Positions 35,896 through 45,808 are shown, counted from the stretch's first letter. The stretch: DNA of 64,000 nucleotides from Lentibacillus jeotgali (GCF_000224785.1 NZ_AGAV01000005.1:558001-622000); one strand, 5' to 3'. The notes: generated from the sequence alone by a model not told the origin. Made by a program: numbers and translations.

Positions 35896-36156
35896 TCATG
35901 ATCCCTTCTTTCATTCATTATTGTACAATGATACATCAGTTGCGGCAAATAGATTATGAAATCTCAGAAAATATAGATATAAAAACGAAAAGAAGTCAAT
36001 CTTATATAGATGCAATAGATGAAGTTCAAGAATCAAAGGGAATGGATATGACGGGTTATTAGAGCTAAGATAACAAGGGATTGAATAGGAAATAACTTTT
36101 ATCAAATTGTCAGTACAAAGGAAATATCTTCGCTTGTAGAACATTTTTCCTATTAT

Positions 36157-36194
36157 CCCTCCCAAGAGATAAAATACGCTTTGGGAGGGGTTTT
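36157..36194 (+). terminator. rho-independent terminator
   Basis: CCCTCCCAA pairs with TTGGGAGGG around a 15-base loop, followed by GTTTTG. It lies in the 320-base stretch between the metallopeptidase and the IS element; nothing else is recognised there. Confidence 0.6.
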
Positions 36195-36198
36195 GATG

Positions 36199-37739
36199 TC
36201 ATCTAAAGTACAAGTAAATAGGGGTTACTGAATAACTCAATGTTTTGTCCAAATGTGAATAAGTGATTTTCTCAATTCTGATAGTGGATAGACCATAGAC
36301 GTGAAAAAATAAGAAAAGAAGCTCTCGAAGGGCTTTCGAGAGGTTTAGATTAAGCACCTGAAGCGAAATGACCGATTCACTTGTCTGCTGAAGACGTGCT
36401 TGAATAAGACCGAGTCCATAAGTGCGCTTTGCTTCACCGAACTTACCTTCAATGGCATTTCGTTCAGACGCATCCTGGTACGCGATCTGTTTCTGCTCCT
36501 TGTCTTCTTTTTTAGGCGGGCGTCCAAGCTTCGGGCCACTTAACCGGATGCCACGTTCCTTACAGTACCGGCGGTTTTCACGCGTCAAATAAATCTTATC
36601 GGCCAGCACAGCTTCGGGGTAAACCCCGTTCCGACTCACGTATCGCTCAACTGAAGCGGGCAAGTCGCCGGCTTCATGATACGCATCCCACTTTAGGTTA
36701 TCGAGAAATGCCCAGCCGTCAACAAGACTGAGCGAAAGTTTTGCTCCAAACTCCACGTTGGTATGGGGTTTACCGCGGACAATCGGACGAACATGGGGCT
36801 GGGAAATGCTTACAATACGGTCGTCAACGCGATGCGTTTTCGTCTGAAACATCAGCTTTTGCTGGCGATAGAGCTCCTGAATCACGAAAAGGTCCCGATA
36901 TTGTTTGGTATTGAGAAGTCCCAGCCCGCCTCGTCCGGCAAGGGTTTGAAGGTGGGTAAGATCTCTTCCATGTAGCTCAGCTGCTTTTTGATCCCTTTTC
37001 GAAGTTTGCGTTTGGACGGCTTCTTCTGTTTAGCAAGAGCCAAGTAGTCTTTACGGGCCTTCTTTCGGTATGTTCTTGGTTTATCCTGTTGGCCGCAAAA
37101 GGGAGCGTGAAGCGTATCAATCATCGATTCCAATTTCTCACGTCCATCATTCAACAGCTTCAAATCGGTCGGATAGGAGATATCAGCCGGCGCGCATGTG
37201 GCATCCATCAGGAGCTTACCCTGACAGTGACGGGGTGCACTAGAATCTTTTTCCTGAGTGTGGTCTGACCGGTCGGAAGAATCATCGCTTCTTCCGCCTG
37301 AATGATCATCATCGTCATCCTGGTTGTCGTCGGATTGCTGTTCTTCCACAACCCATTCATTCACCTGATCGATGATTTCCCGGGTGATTCGCTTGCGGAA
37401 ATGGGTCATCGATGAGGAATGAAAAGGCGCTTCAAATTGAAATTCCGGCAGTCCAATAAAGTACTGAAGATACGGATTCTCGATAATCTGTTCAACCGTT
37501 TCGACGTCACTCGTGCCCAGGCGTTCTTTAATGATTAACGCACCCAAAGCGAGTCGGACCGAGTTGGCATGGGCTCCTTGAGTTAGATCCTTCAGTTGCT
37601 TTTTGTAGCGCTCTTCAATTTTCCACCATGGAATGAGGTTGGCCAGGATTACCCAACGATTCTCAGGGTTTAACTCTCCTCCGAATGGAAGAAAGAAGTC
37701 ACCGGGGAACACCCTTTGGCGTTCAGAATGATTATACAT
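36199..37739 (-). pseudogene. IS5-like transposase, frameshifted
   Basis: The N-terminal part (from ATG 37739) has the PWWKIEERYKKQL region and the HSSSMTHFRKRI motif. It also carries the first catalytic Asp in LLMDATCAPADI. The C-terminal part in another frame has VEFGAKLSLSLVDGWAF, the second Asp in AVLADKIYLTRENR and the Glu region in ERNAIEGKFGEAKRTYGL. The two frames meet at about 36880 (GTFS, stop) where one base must be gained or lost to restore VIQELYRQQ. The last codons run through the left inverted repeat out of the element. Confidence 0.8.
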
Positions 37740-37861
37740 GATTTTCGTCCTCCAGCTGCAAGGGTTTTTGGTCTTTTCACGACATTTCCTTTGCATCTAT
37801 TTCGACAAAAAAAGCTAAAATCCTTGCGATAATTGAACTTTTTAGTTATTCAGTAGCACCT
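36220..37861 (-). mobile_element. IS5-family-like insertion sequence
   Basis: Terminal inverted repeats are visible: GGGGTTACTGAATAACT at 36221-36237, and at 37844-37860 the complement of GGTGCTACTGAATAACT. They flank a single transposase gene in two frames. A TA direct repeat may flank the ends (AATA before, TAAT after). Confidence 0.8.
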
Positions 37862-38000
37862 AATTATAAACGGATTCATTCAGCTATTAATTATTTGTCA
37901 CCATTATAATATGAAAAAATGTATATCCAACAGCTAAAAACAACTGCTTAAAGGGGTATTCAACATTTTATGTGTCCAATTTCTTGACATAGATCCGGTT
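37858..38000 (+). pseudogene. 3' stub of an IS3-family transposase gene
   Basis: Directly after the IS5 right end one frame reads NYKRIHSAINYLSP, the typical end of IS3-family OrfB. An in-frame TAA comes next, then YEKMYIQQLKTTA and a stop. It is a truncated remnant, cut by the IS5 element. AT-rich DNA follows to 38060. Confidence 0.7.
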
Positions 38001-38065
38001 TTCAGTGTTAAGTGTTGTCAAGCTTGGGTGGAACTATTGAACCTATTAATAAGAGAGGTTATAAA

Positions 38066-38323
38066 ATGTTAAAAACAATTGCTATAGATGTTTCCGATGC
38101 CGTATTCGAGAATGAAATGCTAGCATTTATGTATATAACAAAAGAAGACCCTAACGACACTGAAGAATATATTGTTTCCATTCCAAGTGTTAATTTTTCG
38201 TGTTATATATCTGGTGTTGATGATTATAAAGCACTTTTGGAATTAAACATTTTTGCGTTTCCGCATTATAGAGAAAACTTAGTGAGAGCTATTCGCTCCA
38301 ATATTAATCTATTAATCGATTAA
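38066..38323 (+). CDS. hypothetical protein, 85 residues
   Basis: The ATG at 38066 follows GAGAGG. The sequence begins LKTIAIDVSDAVFENEMLAF and contains a polar middle (KEDPNDTEEYIVSIPSVNF). It ends in ENLVRAIRSNINLLID. There is no membrane helix or recognisable motif. It could be a small immunity or anti-defence protein given the neighbourhood, but nothing proves that. Confidence 0.45.
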   Translation: MLKTIAIDVSDAVFENEMLAFMYITKEDPNDTEEYIVSIPSVNFSCYISGVDDYKALLELNIFAFPHYRENLVRAIRSNINLLID

Positions 38324-39045
38324 TAATCTGCAGTATATGCTTCAGAATAACGTAATATAATTTGACCACTTAATTGACCACATTTTTACTAGATTGCAAC
38401 AAACATAAACAAACGGTTGTTCTGTTGTTGGGGCAATAACTCTAGTTATTGAAGGTGTACGAATGTAAGTCAATGCTAGAAAATATTGATGGAGAATGGG
38501 CAGCATAATGTAATATAGGTTTAATAACCTTGTTATATCAGCACTTATGACGGCTATAAACAATTTTAGTGTGCGGAAAAGTGACCGATATTAGCTGTTA
38601 AGATTTCGAGGGGTTTCCAAATAGCCACTAAACTTTTTGGAGATCGCTTATAATTTTGGCAAAAGTCAAGTTACACATTAAAATTACTTGAATTTTTAGA
38701 ATATCATGTGGGTATAAAAGCTTAAATAGACGTTCCTTTTCTTGCTCCAAAATTGGGATTATTATAGTGTGTTATAAGATTTATTATCATTTAAAATAAC
38801 AGAATTGGCTAAAAATATTGTGATTCATATATCTAATCCCATATACTGTATTTAAGCAAGTAAAATTAGTTAAGCATGTTCTTATGGTGGCGGTATACAG
38901 ATGCTGGTTATGATCTGCTGATTGAAGTGATCGCCATAATGGAAGCGGTTTCTATAATGTTGAGTACGAAGCGAGGGTGGGTAAAACCCCTCAGCTTGTT
39001 TTTGAAAGGCATAGTGAGAAGATGTCATCGGTTTGATCATTATCG
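38324..39045. other. AT-rich intergenic region without a recognised gene
   Basis: About 720 bases contain only short open frames without ribosome sites. A 60-residue frame at 38876-39058 has no familiar sequence. The DNA looks like decayed remnants between mobile elements and the catabolic cluster. Confidence 0.5.
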
Positions 39046-39072
39046 ATGTTGCGGTTGATCATGGGGGTTCAA

Positions 39073-39168
39073 TCCGGTGACGGAACATGTTTTACCGACG
39101 AAGGAGGCAATCAATATCTTGATGGCCTGTTCGGATTATGGTGTTTGAATATTAAGTACGGAAGATAA
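39073..39168 (+). pseudogene. N-terminal relic of a class III aminotransferase
   Basis: One frame reads SGDGTCFTDEGGNQYLDGL then FGLWCLNIKYGR and a stop. This is the N-terminal signature of omega-amino-acid:pyruvate or taurine-type class III aminotransferases (GxGxxxxDxxGxxYLDxxSGLWCVNxG). Only about 31 codons remain. Confidence 0.65.
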
Positions 39169-39225
39169 GCGATTGTCAATGCGGCATCTGCGCAGATGAA
39201 AACAAATATACAAGGGGGAATTTAG

Positions 39226-40647
39226 GTGCAAATTAGTGTATTGGATTTATCGATTATCCTTCTTTACATGGTAGTTGTCCTTTGGATAGGGTTTTACACA
39301 ATGAAGAAAATAAAATCGTTTAATGATTATTCTGTCGCTGGGCGGTCAATGCCATTTGCATTAATTTTCGCAACAATTGGGGCTTCGCTGGCAGGTGGTG
39401 GAGCCACGGTAGGGAGAGTTTCTTTTGTTTATGAAACAGGTATCGTTGTGTTTCTTGCTTTAATGGGTGTTGTTATAAGCCAGACACTTATAGGCTATTT
39501 TGTTGCTCCGAGAATCAGACAAATGAAAGATATTTATACTCTCGGAGATATTATGGAATTTTACTACGGCCGTTCCGGTCAGTTGGTTTCTAGCATTATT
39601 GCTTTTCTTTTCATGGTGGGTGTTTTTGGAGTACAAGTATTAGCACTTGGGCGTATTTTAGAGCCAATTATTGGTTTACCTTTTGTTACTTTAACAATTA
39701 TAGCTGCTGCAATTACGATTATTTATACTTGGGCTGGAGGAATGTTGGCAGTAATATACACGGACACAATGCAATTTATACTATTGGTTATAGGGATAGC
39801 CACGGCTACTGTCGTTGGTTTAAATAGAATGGGTGGTATGACAAGCATTATTGAACAAGTAAATGCAATAAATCCTGAGCAGTTAGCCTTTTATGGTGGA
39901 GCTTGGACTACGAGCATATTCATTGCTAACTTTTTGAGTTTCCTATTAGGTGAAGCTCTGGCACCGCACTATATACAACGGTATGCGTCTTCTGAAGATG
40001 AGAAAACCAGTAGGTGGACTACTGTATCCTTTGCCCTTATGTATGTATTTCTGACGATAGTTATTATGGTAATTGGCTTGATTGGGTTTTTACAGTTCCC
40101 AAGGATAAATGGAGATATGGTATTTGTTACTTTTATACAACAATACTTACCAATAGGGATTATTGGTTTGACTTTTGGGGCTTTAATGGCAGCGGTGATG
40201 TCAACAGGAAGTTCAATTTTAAATACAGCTGCAGTTATCTTCACTAGGGATATTTACGGAAAATATATAAATAAAGAAGCTACTGACAAAATTATGATTG
40301 ACTGGACGAAATATGCAACACTGGTAGTAGGATTCGGTGGTGTGATTATTTCACTATTTATTCCGAGTGTAATGGATTTGATGCTTTATTTATTTCAGCT
40401 TTGGGCACCTTCCATTCTTCCACCATTAGTTATAGGAATTATGTCGGGAGAATCATTGGAAAGAAAGGTATCAGTGCATGCAGGTACACCTTCTATAATA
40501 GCTGGTTTAATCATAACACTTATTTGGATGAATTTGGGAGAACCCTTCGCAATCCCAGCTATTGTAATTGGAATAGTCATGAATCTTATTGTTTTTTACA
40601 GTGTGCATTTTACATCAGTATCAAAGGATCTTCCAAAAGCTTCGTAA
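39226..40647 (+). CDS. sodium:solute symporter (SSS family) 1
   Basis: This encodes 473 residues with about thirteen membrane helices. The N-terminus LSIILLYMVVVLWIGFYTMKK then SFNDYSVAGRSMP is the SSS signature. GGMLAVIYTDTMQFILLVIG and ALMAAVMSTGSSILNTAAVI form the sodium-site regions. The GTG start follows AAGGGGG. The next gene is a 33-residue membrane peptide, then two flavin oxidases, so the substrate is probably an amino acid or N-methylated amino acid that those enzymes oxidise. The substrate is inferred. Confidence 0.88.
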   Translation: MQISVLDLSIILLYMVVVLWIGFYTMKKIKSFNDYSVAGRSMPFALIFATIGASLAGGGATVGRVSFVYETGIVVFLALMGVVISQTLIGYFVAPRIRQMKDIYTLGDIMEFYYGRSGQLVSSIIAFLFMVGVFGVQVLALGRILEPIIGLPFVTLTIIAAAITIIYTWAGGMLAVIYTDTMQFILLVIGIATATVVGLNRMGGMTSIIEQVNAINPEQLAFYGGAWTTSIFIANFLSFLLGEALAPHYIQRYASSEDEKTSRWTTVSFALMYVFLTIVIMVIGLIGFLQFPRINGDMVFVTFIQQYLPIGIIGLTFGALMAAVMSTGSSILNTAAVIFTRDIYGKYINKEATDKIMIDWTKYATLVVGFGGVIISLFIPSVMDLMLYLFQLWAPSILPPLVIGIMSGESLERKVSVHAGTPSIIAGLIITLIWMNLGEPFAIPAIVIGIVMNLIVFYSVHFTSVSKDLPKAS

Positions 40648-40685
40648 TCAACTAAGCAGACTCTGTTTACAAGGGAGGAAAGTAT

Positions 40686-40787
40686 ATGAATATATGGGAC
40701 TTTATAGTTTATTTCTCAATAGGTGTTTGCTATATTACCGCTTTATTAGTTGCTATTGGATGGATTAAACATGCAAAGAACAAATAA
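40686..40787 (+). CDS. small accessory membrane peptide of the symporter
   Basis: This encodes 33 residues: one hydrophobic helix (WDFIVYFSIGVCYITALLVA) then IGWIKHAKNK. A clear AAGGGAGG lies ahead of the ATG. The gene starts 38 bases after the symporter and ends 37 bases before the flavoenzyme gene, so it is in the operon. Small accessory proteins with one helix are known beside SSS symporters. A role in transporter stability or activity is likely but unproven. Confidence 0.75.
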   Translation: MNIWDFIVYFSIGVCYITALLVAIGWIKHAKNK

Positions 40788-40824
40788 TTTAGTTGAGGAG
40801 TTATTTAGAGTAAAGGAGAATAGT

Positions 40825-42114
40825 ATGACGAAAAAAGTTGTGATTATTGGTGGAGGTATTATAGGATTAACCAGCGCATATTTTCTGAGCAGGAATGGAG
40901 CGAATGTAACACTCCTGGAAAAAGATAGTTTTGGAGAGGCGTGTTCCAGAGGGAATCAAGGCTGGGTGTGTCCGGCTTTACATGCCCCTATGCCGGAACC
41001 GGGACTTGTTGGCTCATCTATGCTGGGAATGATGAAAAAAGATGACCCGCTTTATCTGAAGCCTACAGCAATACCCCGCTTAACTCCTTGGTTAATGCAG
41101 TTTATCAAGCATTGTAATGAAAATGATTTTCAAAATGCTGAGGCAGCACTTCATTATCTTAGCCGTTCAACATTTCAACTATATGATTTTATGAAAGAAG
41201 ATGGTGTAGATTTTGAAATGCACAATGAAGGAATGTTATTCGCCTTTTTTAATGAGGAAGTGCTGAATCAAAAAATGAAAGGGTTTGAAAGAAAGGCCGA
41301 AGCCTATGGACATGAAGCACCTGTGAGATTATCAGGTCGGGAATTACGGGATATGGAACCAAACTTAAGCGATAAGGTGTTTGGAGGCATTTGGTTAAAA
41401 CAGCAAAGACATGTTAATCCACAGTCGCTCTCAAAAGCTTTGATAGATAAACTAGCAGAAATGAATGTCGAAATGAGACCGAATGAAGAAGTGATAGGTT
41501 TTGATATCAATGATGAAAAAATTACTGCTGTTCAAACAAGCAATGAGCTGATTAATGCAGATACGATTTTGGTGACTGCGGGTGCCTGGTCCAGTTTGCT
41601 TACTAAAAAATTAAATTATTCATTACCTATGGAAGCCGGAAAGGGCTATAGCATTACAATTTCAAATCCCAATTTATCTTTTACCCGACCATTATATCTT
41701 GGTGATTCAAAAGCCGGGATTACTCCTTTTACTGGTAAAGTAAGAATTGGTGGTACGATGGAATTGTCAGGTATTAATCTAAAATTAGATAGAGGAAGAA
41801 TTGACAGTCTGCGGGAATCCATTTTGAAGTATTTGAAGGAACCTCTTACAGGTGATCATGAGGAGGAATGGACAGGGATGCGCCCAATGACACCGGATGG
41901 TTTGCCGGTCCTTGGCCAAATACCAGATTTAGAGAACTCTTATATTGCCACAGGCCATGGTATGGTAGGAGTAGCAATGGCCCCCGCTACTGGAAAAATA
42001 ATTTCCGACATAATTTTAAGTGGAGAAGCTAAGAGTAAGGTTGGCCATTTTAATCCTAAACGATTTGTAAAAAAACCTTCAAAAAGTCAGACTTATAAAA
42101 TGTTTTTTACGTAA
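40825..42114 (+). CDS. DadA-like FAD-dependent D-amino acid dehydrogenase/oxidase
   Basis: This encodes 429 residues from the ATG at 40825 after AAAGGAG. The N-terminal FAD-binding Rossmann motif is KKVVIIGGGIIGLTSAYFLS. GNQGWVCPALHAPMPEPGL and EEWTGMRPMTPDGLPVLGQI follow, then TGHGMVGVAMAPATGK, as in DadA proteins. It would oxidise a D-amino acid, or a cyclic imino acid such as D-hydroxyproline, to the imine. With the DHDPS-like gene about 7 kb downstream this fits a hydroxyproline-type route, which is an inference. Confidence 0.82.
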   Translation: MTKKVVIIGGGIIGLTSAYFLSRNGANVTLLEKDSFGEACSRGNQGWVCPALHAPMPEPGLVGSSMLGMMKKDDPLYLKPTAIPRLTPWLMQFIKHCNENDFQNAEAALHYLSRSTFQLYDFMKEDGVDFEMHNEGMLFAFFNEEVLNQKMKGFERKAEAYGHEAPVRLSGRELRDMEPNLSDKVFGGIWLKQQRHVNPQSLSKALIDKLAEMNVEMRPNEEVIGFDINDEKITAVQTSNELINADTILVTAGAWSSLLTKKLNYSLPMEAGKGYSITISNPNLSFTRPLYLGDSKAGITPFTGKVRIGGTMELSGINLKLDRGRIDSLRESILKYLKEPLTGDHEEEWTGMRPMTPDGLPVLGQIPDLENSYIATGHGMVGVAMAPATGKIISDIILSGEAKSKVGHFNPKRFVKKPSKSQTYKMFFT

Positions 42115-42128
42115 AGGTGGTTAATTAG

Positions 42129-43274
42129 ATGAAAAATAAATGCAGTATTGCAATTGTTGGGGCAGGGTCAGTCGGTATGGCAGCTGGGTATTATTTATCT
42201 AAGGAAGGAATTGATGTTCTATTAATTGATTCCCATGACCCGCCTCATGATATTGGGAGTCACCACGGTGAAACAAGATTAATCCGTCATGCAGCTGGAG
42301 AAGGAGAAGAATACGCAGACTTGGCTTTAAAAGCTCAAGATAGATGGCATCAACTAGAAAAGGAGTCAAAGAAAAAATTATTTGTTCCAACCGGAACCTT
42401 AATGGTCGGTGAAAGAGATGCATCATTCATCCGGAAATCGGTAAAAAGTGCTAAAACTTTTGGTCTGGAGTTAGAAGAGCTTACGGCAGCCCAGATAAAA
42501 GAAAGGTGGCCCGGATTTGAATTGCCATCCCATTTTAAAGGGTATCTTGAACATTCATCAGGTGCACTTTTAAATGAAGATTGCATTCTAGCTTATAAAG
42601 AACTAGCACTGAAGAATAATGCGAAATTATTGGCTCATACAAAGGTAACTGAAATGAAATTTAACGAAGATTACTTAACACTAAATACGATAAAGGGAAC
42701 GATTTATGCTGACCAAGTGATTCTCACTACAGGTGCCTGGACAGGCAAGATATTGTCTGAGTTAAATCTTCCCATACAGGTAGTCCGTAAAACACTGGGG
42801 TGGTATGCCACTGAGAAGCCACTCTATAAATATCCTTTACTGCCTAGCTTCTATTTCAGCTTTGAGAACCGGAAATATTATGGTTTCCCGGATATTACAG
42901 GTAATGGTGTTAAAATAGGCCGTAATGATTCAGAAAGAGATATTGAACCAGATTTTTTTAAGCAAGATTTTGGTAAGTATACGAAAGATGAACAGGATTT
43001 CAAGGAATTTGTGGAGCGTTTCTTACCGGGGCTTACAAGTCGAATAAGCTATGGACAAACATGTATGGTCACGAAAACACCAGATAAGCATTTCATACTA
43101 GATTGGCATCCGAAAAATCGAAATGTATTGATAGCAGGTGGTTTTTCCGGTCATGGATTTAAATATGCCAGCATCTTGGGAGAAATGATCAGTCAGATGA
43201 TGATTGCTGGAAAGTCAAGACATCATATACCCGATATTTTTTCTATTTCCCGAAATTCATTAAAAAACTATTAG
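42129..43274 (+). CDS. monomeric sarcosine oxidase / N-methyl amino acid oxidase family
   Basis: This encodes 381 residues. The FAD motif SIAIVGAGSVGMAAGYYLS and SHHGETRLIRHAAGEG are typical of monomeric sarcosine oxidase and N-methyltryptophan oxidase. ISYGQTCMVTKTPDKHFILD carries the cysteine that binds FAD covalently in this family. The end (FSGHGFKYASILGEMI) is also typical. It lies 14 bases after the DadA-like gene and ends the operon. Substrates are probably N-methyl or secondary amino acids. Confidence 0.85.
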   Translation: MKNKCSIAIVGAGSVGMAAGYYLSKEGIDVLLIDSHDPPHDIGSHHGETRLIRHAAGEGEEYADLALKAQDRWHQLEKESKKKLFVPTGTLMVGERDASFIRKSVKSAKTFGLELEELTAAQIKERWPGFELPSHFKGYLEHSSGALLNEDCILAYKELALKNNAKLLAHTKVTEMKFNEDYLTLNTIKGTIYADQVILTTGAWTGKILSELNLPIQVVRKTLGWYATEKPLYKYPLLPSFYFSFENRKYYGFPDITGNGVKIGRNDSERDIEPDFFKQDFGKYTKDEQDFKEFVERFLPGLTSRISYGQTCMVTKTPDKHFILDWHPKNRNVLIAGGFSGHGFKYASILGEMISQMMIAGKSRHHIPDIFSISRNSLKNY

Positions 43275-43657
43275 AAAGCAGGTTATGATTACACATCCAA
43301 ATGAGATAACAAAAACCAGAAAACATGCAAATATCAGTTCATTAATGAAACATAACTGACAAAAAGGGTAGTCTATCAAATAGGAATGTCTTCTTTCTTG
43401 TTGAGATTTTGTTTATCATACCAGATACAACCTAATAGAATGTAAAGGGGTTATAAAACATGAATGGAACTTGCCGTCACATACCGGTCAGCAAAATAGA
43501 TTGTTTTGATAATAATCATCTATGGAGAGTCCTATTAGTGATGTTATGGAGATGATGATTTGATTAATGGACAAAGTAGCGCCCTATCATTTAGGGGTTC
43601 TAACACTCTCAAAAAAAATCATACTTAATTATAATCTCTCTGTAATTGCCATGTCTT

Positions 43658-43774
43658 TTATTTGCTGTGGTTCCTTATTGTAGCATTTACGGTGTGCGTG
43701 CCGTTCCGTTCATCCAGAAAAACTATATCATCATCTTTAAAAGCTTTTCTGGAAATAGGACAATCCATTTTCAT
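43658..43774 (-). CDS. possible small protein, 38 residues
   Basis: On the minus strand GAGGAG stands seven bases before an ATG. The frame reads MKMDCPISRKAFKDDDIVFL and continues DERNGTHTVNATIRNHSK to a stop. The start, with a CPIS knuckle and acidic run, looks coding, like the beginning of a treble-clef zinc protein. It may be a shortened relic. Otherwise 43275-43860 contains no recognised gene. Confidence 0.35.
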   Translation of the reverse strand: MKMDCPISRKAFKDDDIVFLDERNGTHTVNATIRNHSK

Positions 43775-43860
43775 TTCTCACTCCTCATGTGAAATTATAT
43801 TACACTCAATATACTGAATAGTTATATGGCTGTTTCAGATGTATTTTTTATTTTATAATT

Positions 43861-45161
43861 GGGATGACGTAAAATAGTTTGTGTAAATTCTTTGAGACAA
43901 AAAAGAGGTAGGGTACCCTCGGAATTGGCTATAAATAGAGAGAGGAGAAACCCTACCATGACTCAAAGTATAACGAATGATGGCTTTATGAATCAACTGG
44001 ATAGTCTTGTGCGTGATTTTGTCAAAGACCAGCTCGAAACGATTTTGGAAGAGGAAAGGGAACAGTTTTTCAACGAAGAACATCCTGAATTGAAGCAAGT
44101 AAAAAATGGTTACTACAAACGAACGCTTGATACCAAGCACGGCCATATTGATGACCTTGCTGTGCCCCGCGACCGCCATGGTGAATTTCAAACGGAATTG
44201 TTTTCACCTTACCAACGCCGTGATCAATGGGTTGGCGAAACGGTAACAAGAATGTATCAGAAAGGTGTCAGCACGCGTGAAATCGGGCAAATGATTGAAC
44301 ACATGCTGGGCTCTGCTTATTCGGCAACAACAGTTAGTAACATCACAGACGTCACACTCGAAAATATCGAAACATGGCAGCAGCGCCCGCTAAAGAAACG
44401 TTATTCAATCCTTTATCTTGACGGGACTTACCTGAAGCTGCGCCGCGATGATGTCGCCAATGAAGTCGTGTACTTGGTCATCGGTGTGGTTACCGCGAGA
44501 TTCTCGGTTTCTATGTCGGTGGCCAGGAAAGTTCACTCGGCTGGAAAAAAATTCTCCGTGATCTTTACAACCGGGGTGTTGAGGAAGTGTTGCTTGGTGT
44601 TTTTGATGGCCTGCCCGGACTTGAAGCAGCGATGAAAGAAATTTATCCAAAGGCTGACGTCCAGCGCCGTGTGGTACATAAAGTTCGTAATGCCATCAAT
44701 GCCGTTCGTAAAAAGGATCAAACAGCTGTAGCTGAAGATTTAAAGGCTATTTATGAGGCAGGCACGAGAGAAGAAGCCATGAGCCAATTTAAAACGTTTA
44801 AAGAGAACTGGCAAGCCAAGCATCCAAAAGTCGTCAAATCATGGGAAGAGGACTTAAATGTGCTTCTGACATTCTTGAAATACCCCTCGTCGATCCAGCG
44901 CATGATTTATACCACGAACATCATTGAGCGGACGATGAAGGAAATCAAGAAGCGCACAAAGACGATGAATAGTCTTCCCAGTGAAAAGGCAGCAGAAAAG
45001 GTGGTATACCTTCAATCAACCGAATATAACCAAAGATGGTCAGAGCGGAAGCTCAGAGGTCGCAAGTGCTTACCAAGCGTTACAGGAAATGTCTGAAAAT
45101 ACCACCCACCACCTATTCTGAGGAGTATCCTATTTATTTACACAAACTTCTTGACGGTACC
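43861..45161 (+). mobile_element. IS256-family insertion sequence (degenerate)
   Basis: Ends share GTTTGTGTAAAT at 43877-43888 and its complement at about 45136-45147, within imperfect terminal repeats that begin GGGATGACGT and end with the complement of GGTACCGTCA. It encloses one mutator-type transposase gene with frame damage. It separates the flavoenzyme operon from the sigma-54 regulator. Confidence 0.8.
43958..45121 (+). pseudogene. IS256-family (mutator) transposase with two frame disruptions
   Basis: From ATG 43958 the frame reads KNGYYKRTLDTKHGHIDDLA, then YSILYLDGTYLKLRRDDVAN with the first catalytic Asp. After VVYLVIGV near 44490 a few bases are missing and the frame changes. The correct continuation is GYREILGFYVGGQESSLGW, then GVFDGLPGLEAAMKEIYPKA and YTTNIIERTMKEIKKRTKTM. 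Near 45057 two further bases are missing, and the normal end (ASAYQALQEMSENTTHHLF) is out of frame. The transposase is inactive as written. Confidence 0.85.
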
Positions 45162-45215
45162 ATAATTGGTCACAAATTTGGTAACGCATAAGTCGAAATA
45201 ACTTGAAATAAATTG
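45161..45215. repeat. dispersed intergenic repeat, copy A
   Basis: ATTGGTCACAA-N2-TTGGTAACG-N-ATA-N2-TCG-N-AATA here matches 62096-62150 closely over the first 40 bases and loosely after. This copy starts exactly at the IS256 right end. Confidence 0.6.
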
Positions 45216-45310
45216 ATGCATTTTTGATAATACTCACCTGTTAAATATTGCAATAACAACAAATTAACATTTTTTATAATATGTTAAAATATGCTGACAC
45301 GGTTTCCATG

Positions 45311-45524
45311 CTAATTTCCTTGGATGTAATCCGTTTCCTTCTCTGTGGGCGTAGAATATCCAGTCTTTCCATAATGATACACTTTCTTTTTATTGATTTG
45401 AAGCTTGTAAATACGCCGGAGCATTCTGGTCAGTTTATGATGCCGAAATAATGTATTCACAGTCTATAAGCTCTAATAAAAACTCTTTTATTTGTTCGTC
45501 GGGGACTTTTTTTCTCGTTTTCAT
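45311..45524 (-). pseudogene. IS3-family transposase OrfB relic
   Basis: On the minus strand the frame reads MKTRKKVPDEQIKEFLLELI then DCEYIISAS and a stop. The neighbouring frame continues HHKLTRMLRRIYKLQINKKK then VYHYGKTGYS. This is the typical YGYRKLTRxLRRKYxLxINKKKVYRL region of IS3-type OrfB. A short remnant only. Confidence 0.65.
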
Positions 45525-45699
45525 CGGTTGAGTAACCTGGTGCCGGGTGTCACCCCCTCACTTTTCGTCTTCCACCTGGTAATATTTAGATGACAATAGG
45601 TGGAATGAGTTTTATCGAGTATTTTCAATAATAAAACAACAAACTTGCCCGTGAAATGTGGTCAAGACGAAATCCATATGCTGGGGATCCCATTTATAT

Positions 45700-45746
45700 A
45701 ATTAAGTCAAAAAAGACTTAAATTAAGTACTTTTAGACTTAATTTA
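45700..45746. promoter_or_regulatory. two adjacent dyads, likely enhancer sites of the sigma-54 activator
   Basis: ATTAAGTC-A6-GACTTAAAT is a near-perfect dyad (45701-45724). Next to it AAATTAAGTAC-TTTT-AGACTTAATTT repeats the same half sites (45719-45745). The two lie about 50-95 bases upstream of the -24/-12 promoter, the expected place for an upstream activating sequence. Binding by the neighbouring regulator is inferred. Confidence 0.65.
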
Positions 45747-45792
45747 ATCAGCTCGATTCGGTCTGTTCCTATTTTCAAGGAACTTTCTAATG

Positions 45793-45808
45793 TGGCATGA
45801 TTTTTGCA
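45793..45808 (+). promoter_or_regulatory. sigma-54 (-24/-12) promoter
   Basis: TGGCATGATTTTTGCA matches the sigma-54 consensus TGGCAC-N5-TTGCA at all but one position, with correct GG-to-GC spacing. It reads towards the activator gene about 110 bases downstream. A separate sigma-A-like TATAAT lies at about 45874-45879. Confidence 0.75.

Noticed and set aside
43459-43554. Frame of 31 codons after AAAGGGG
   Set aside because: The peptide has no recognisable pattern and the region is decayed.
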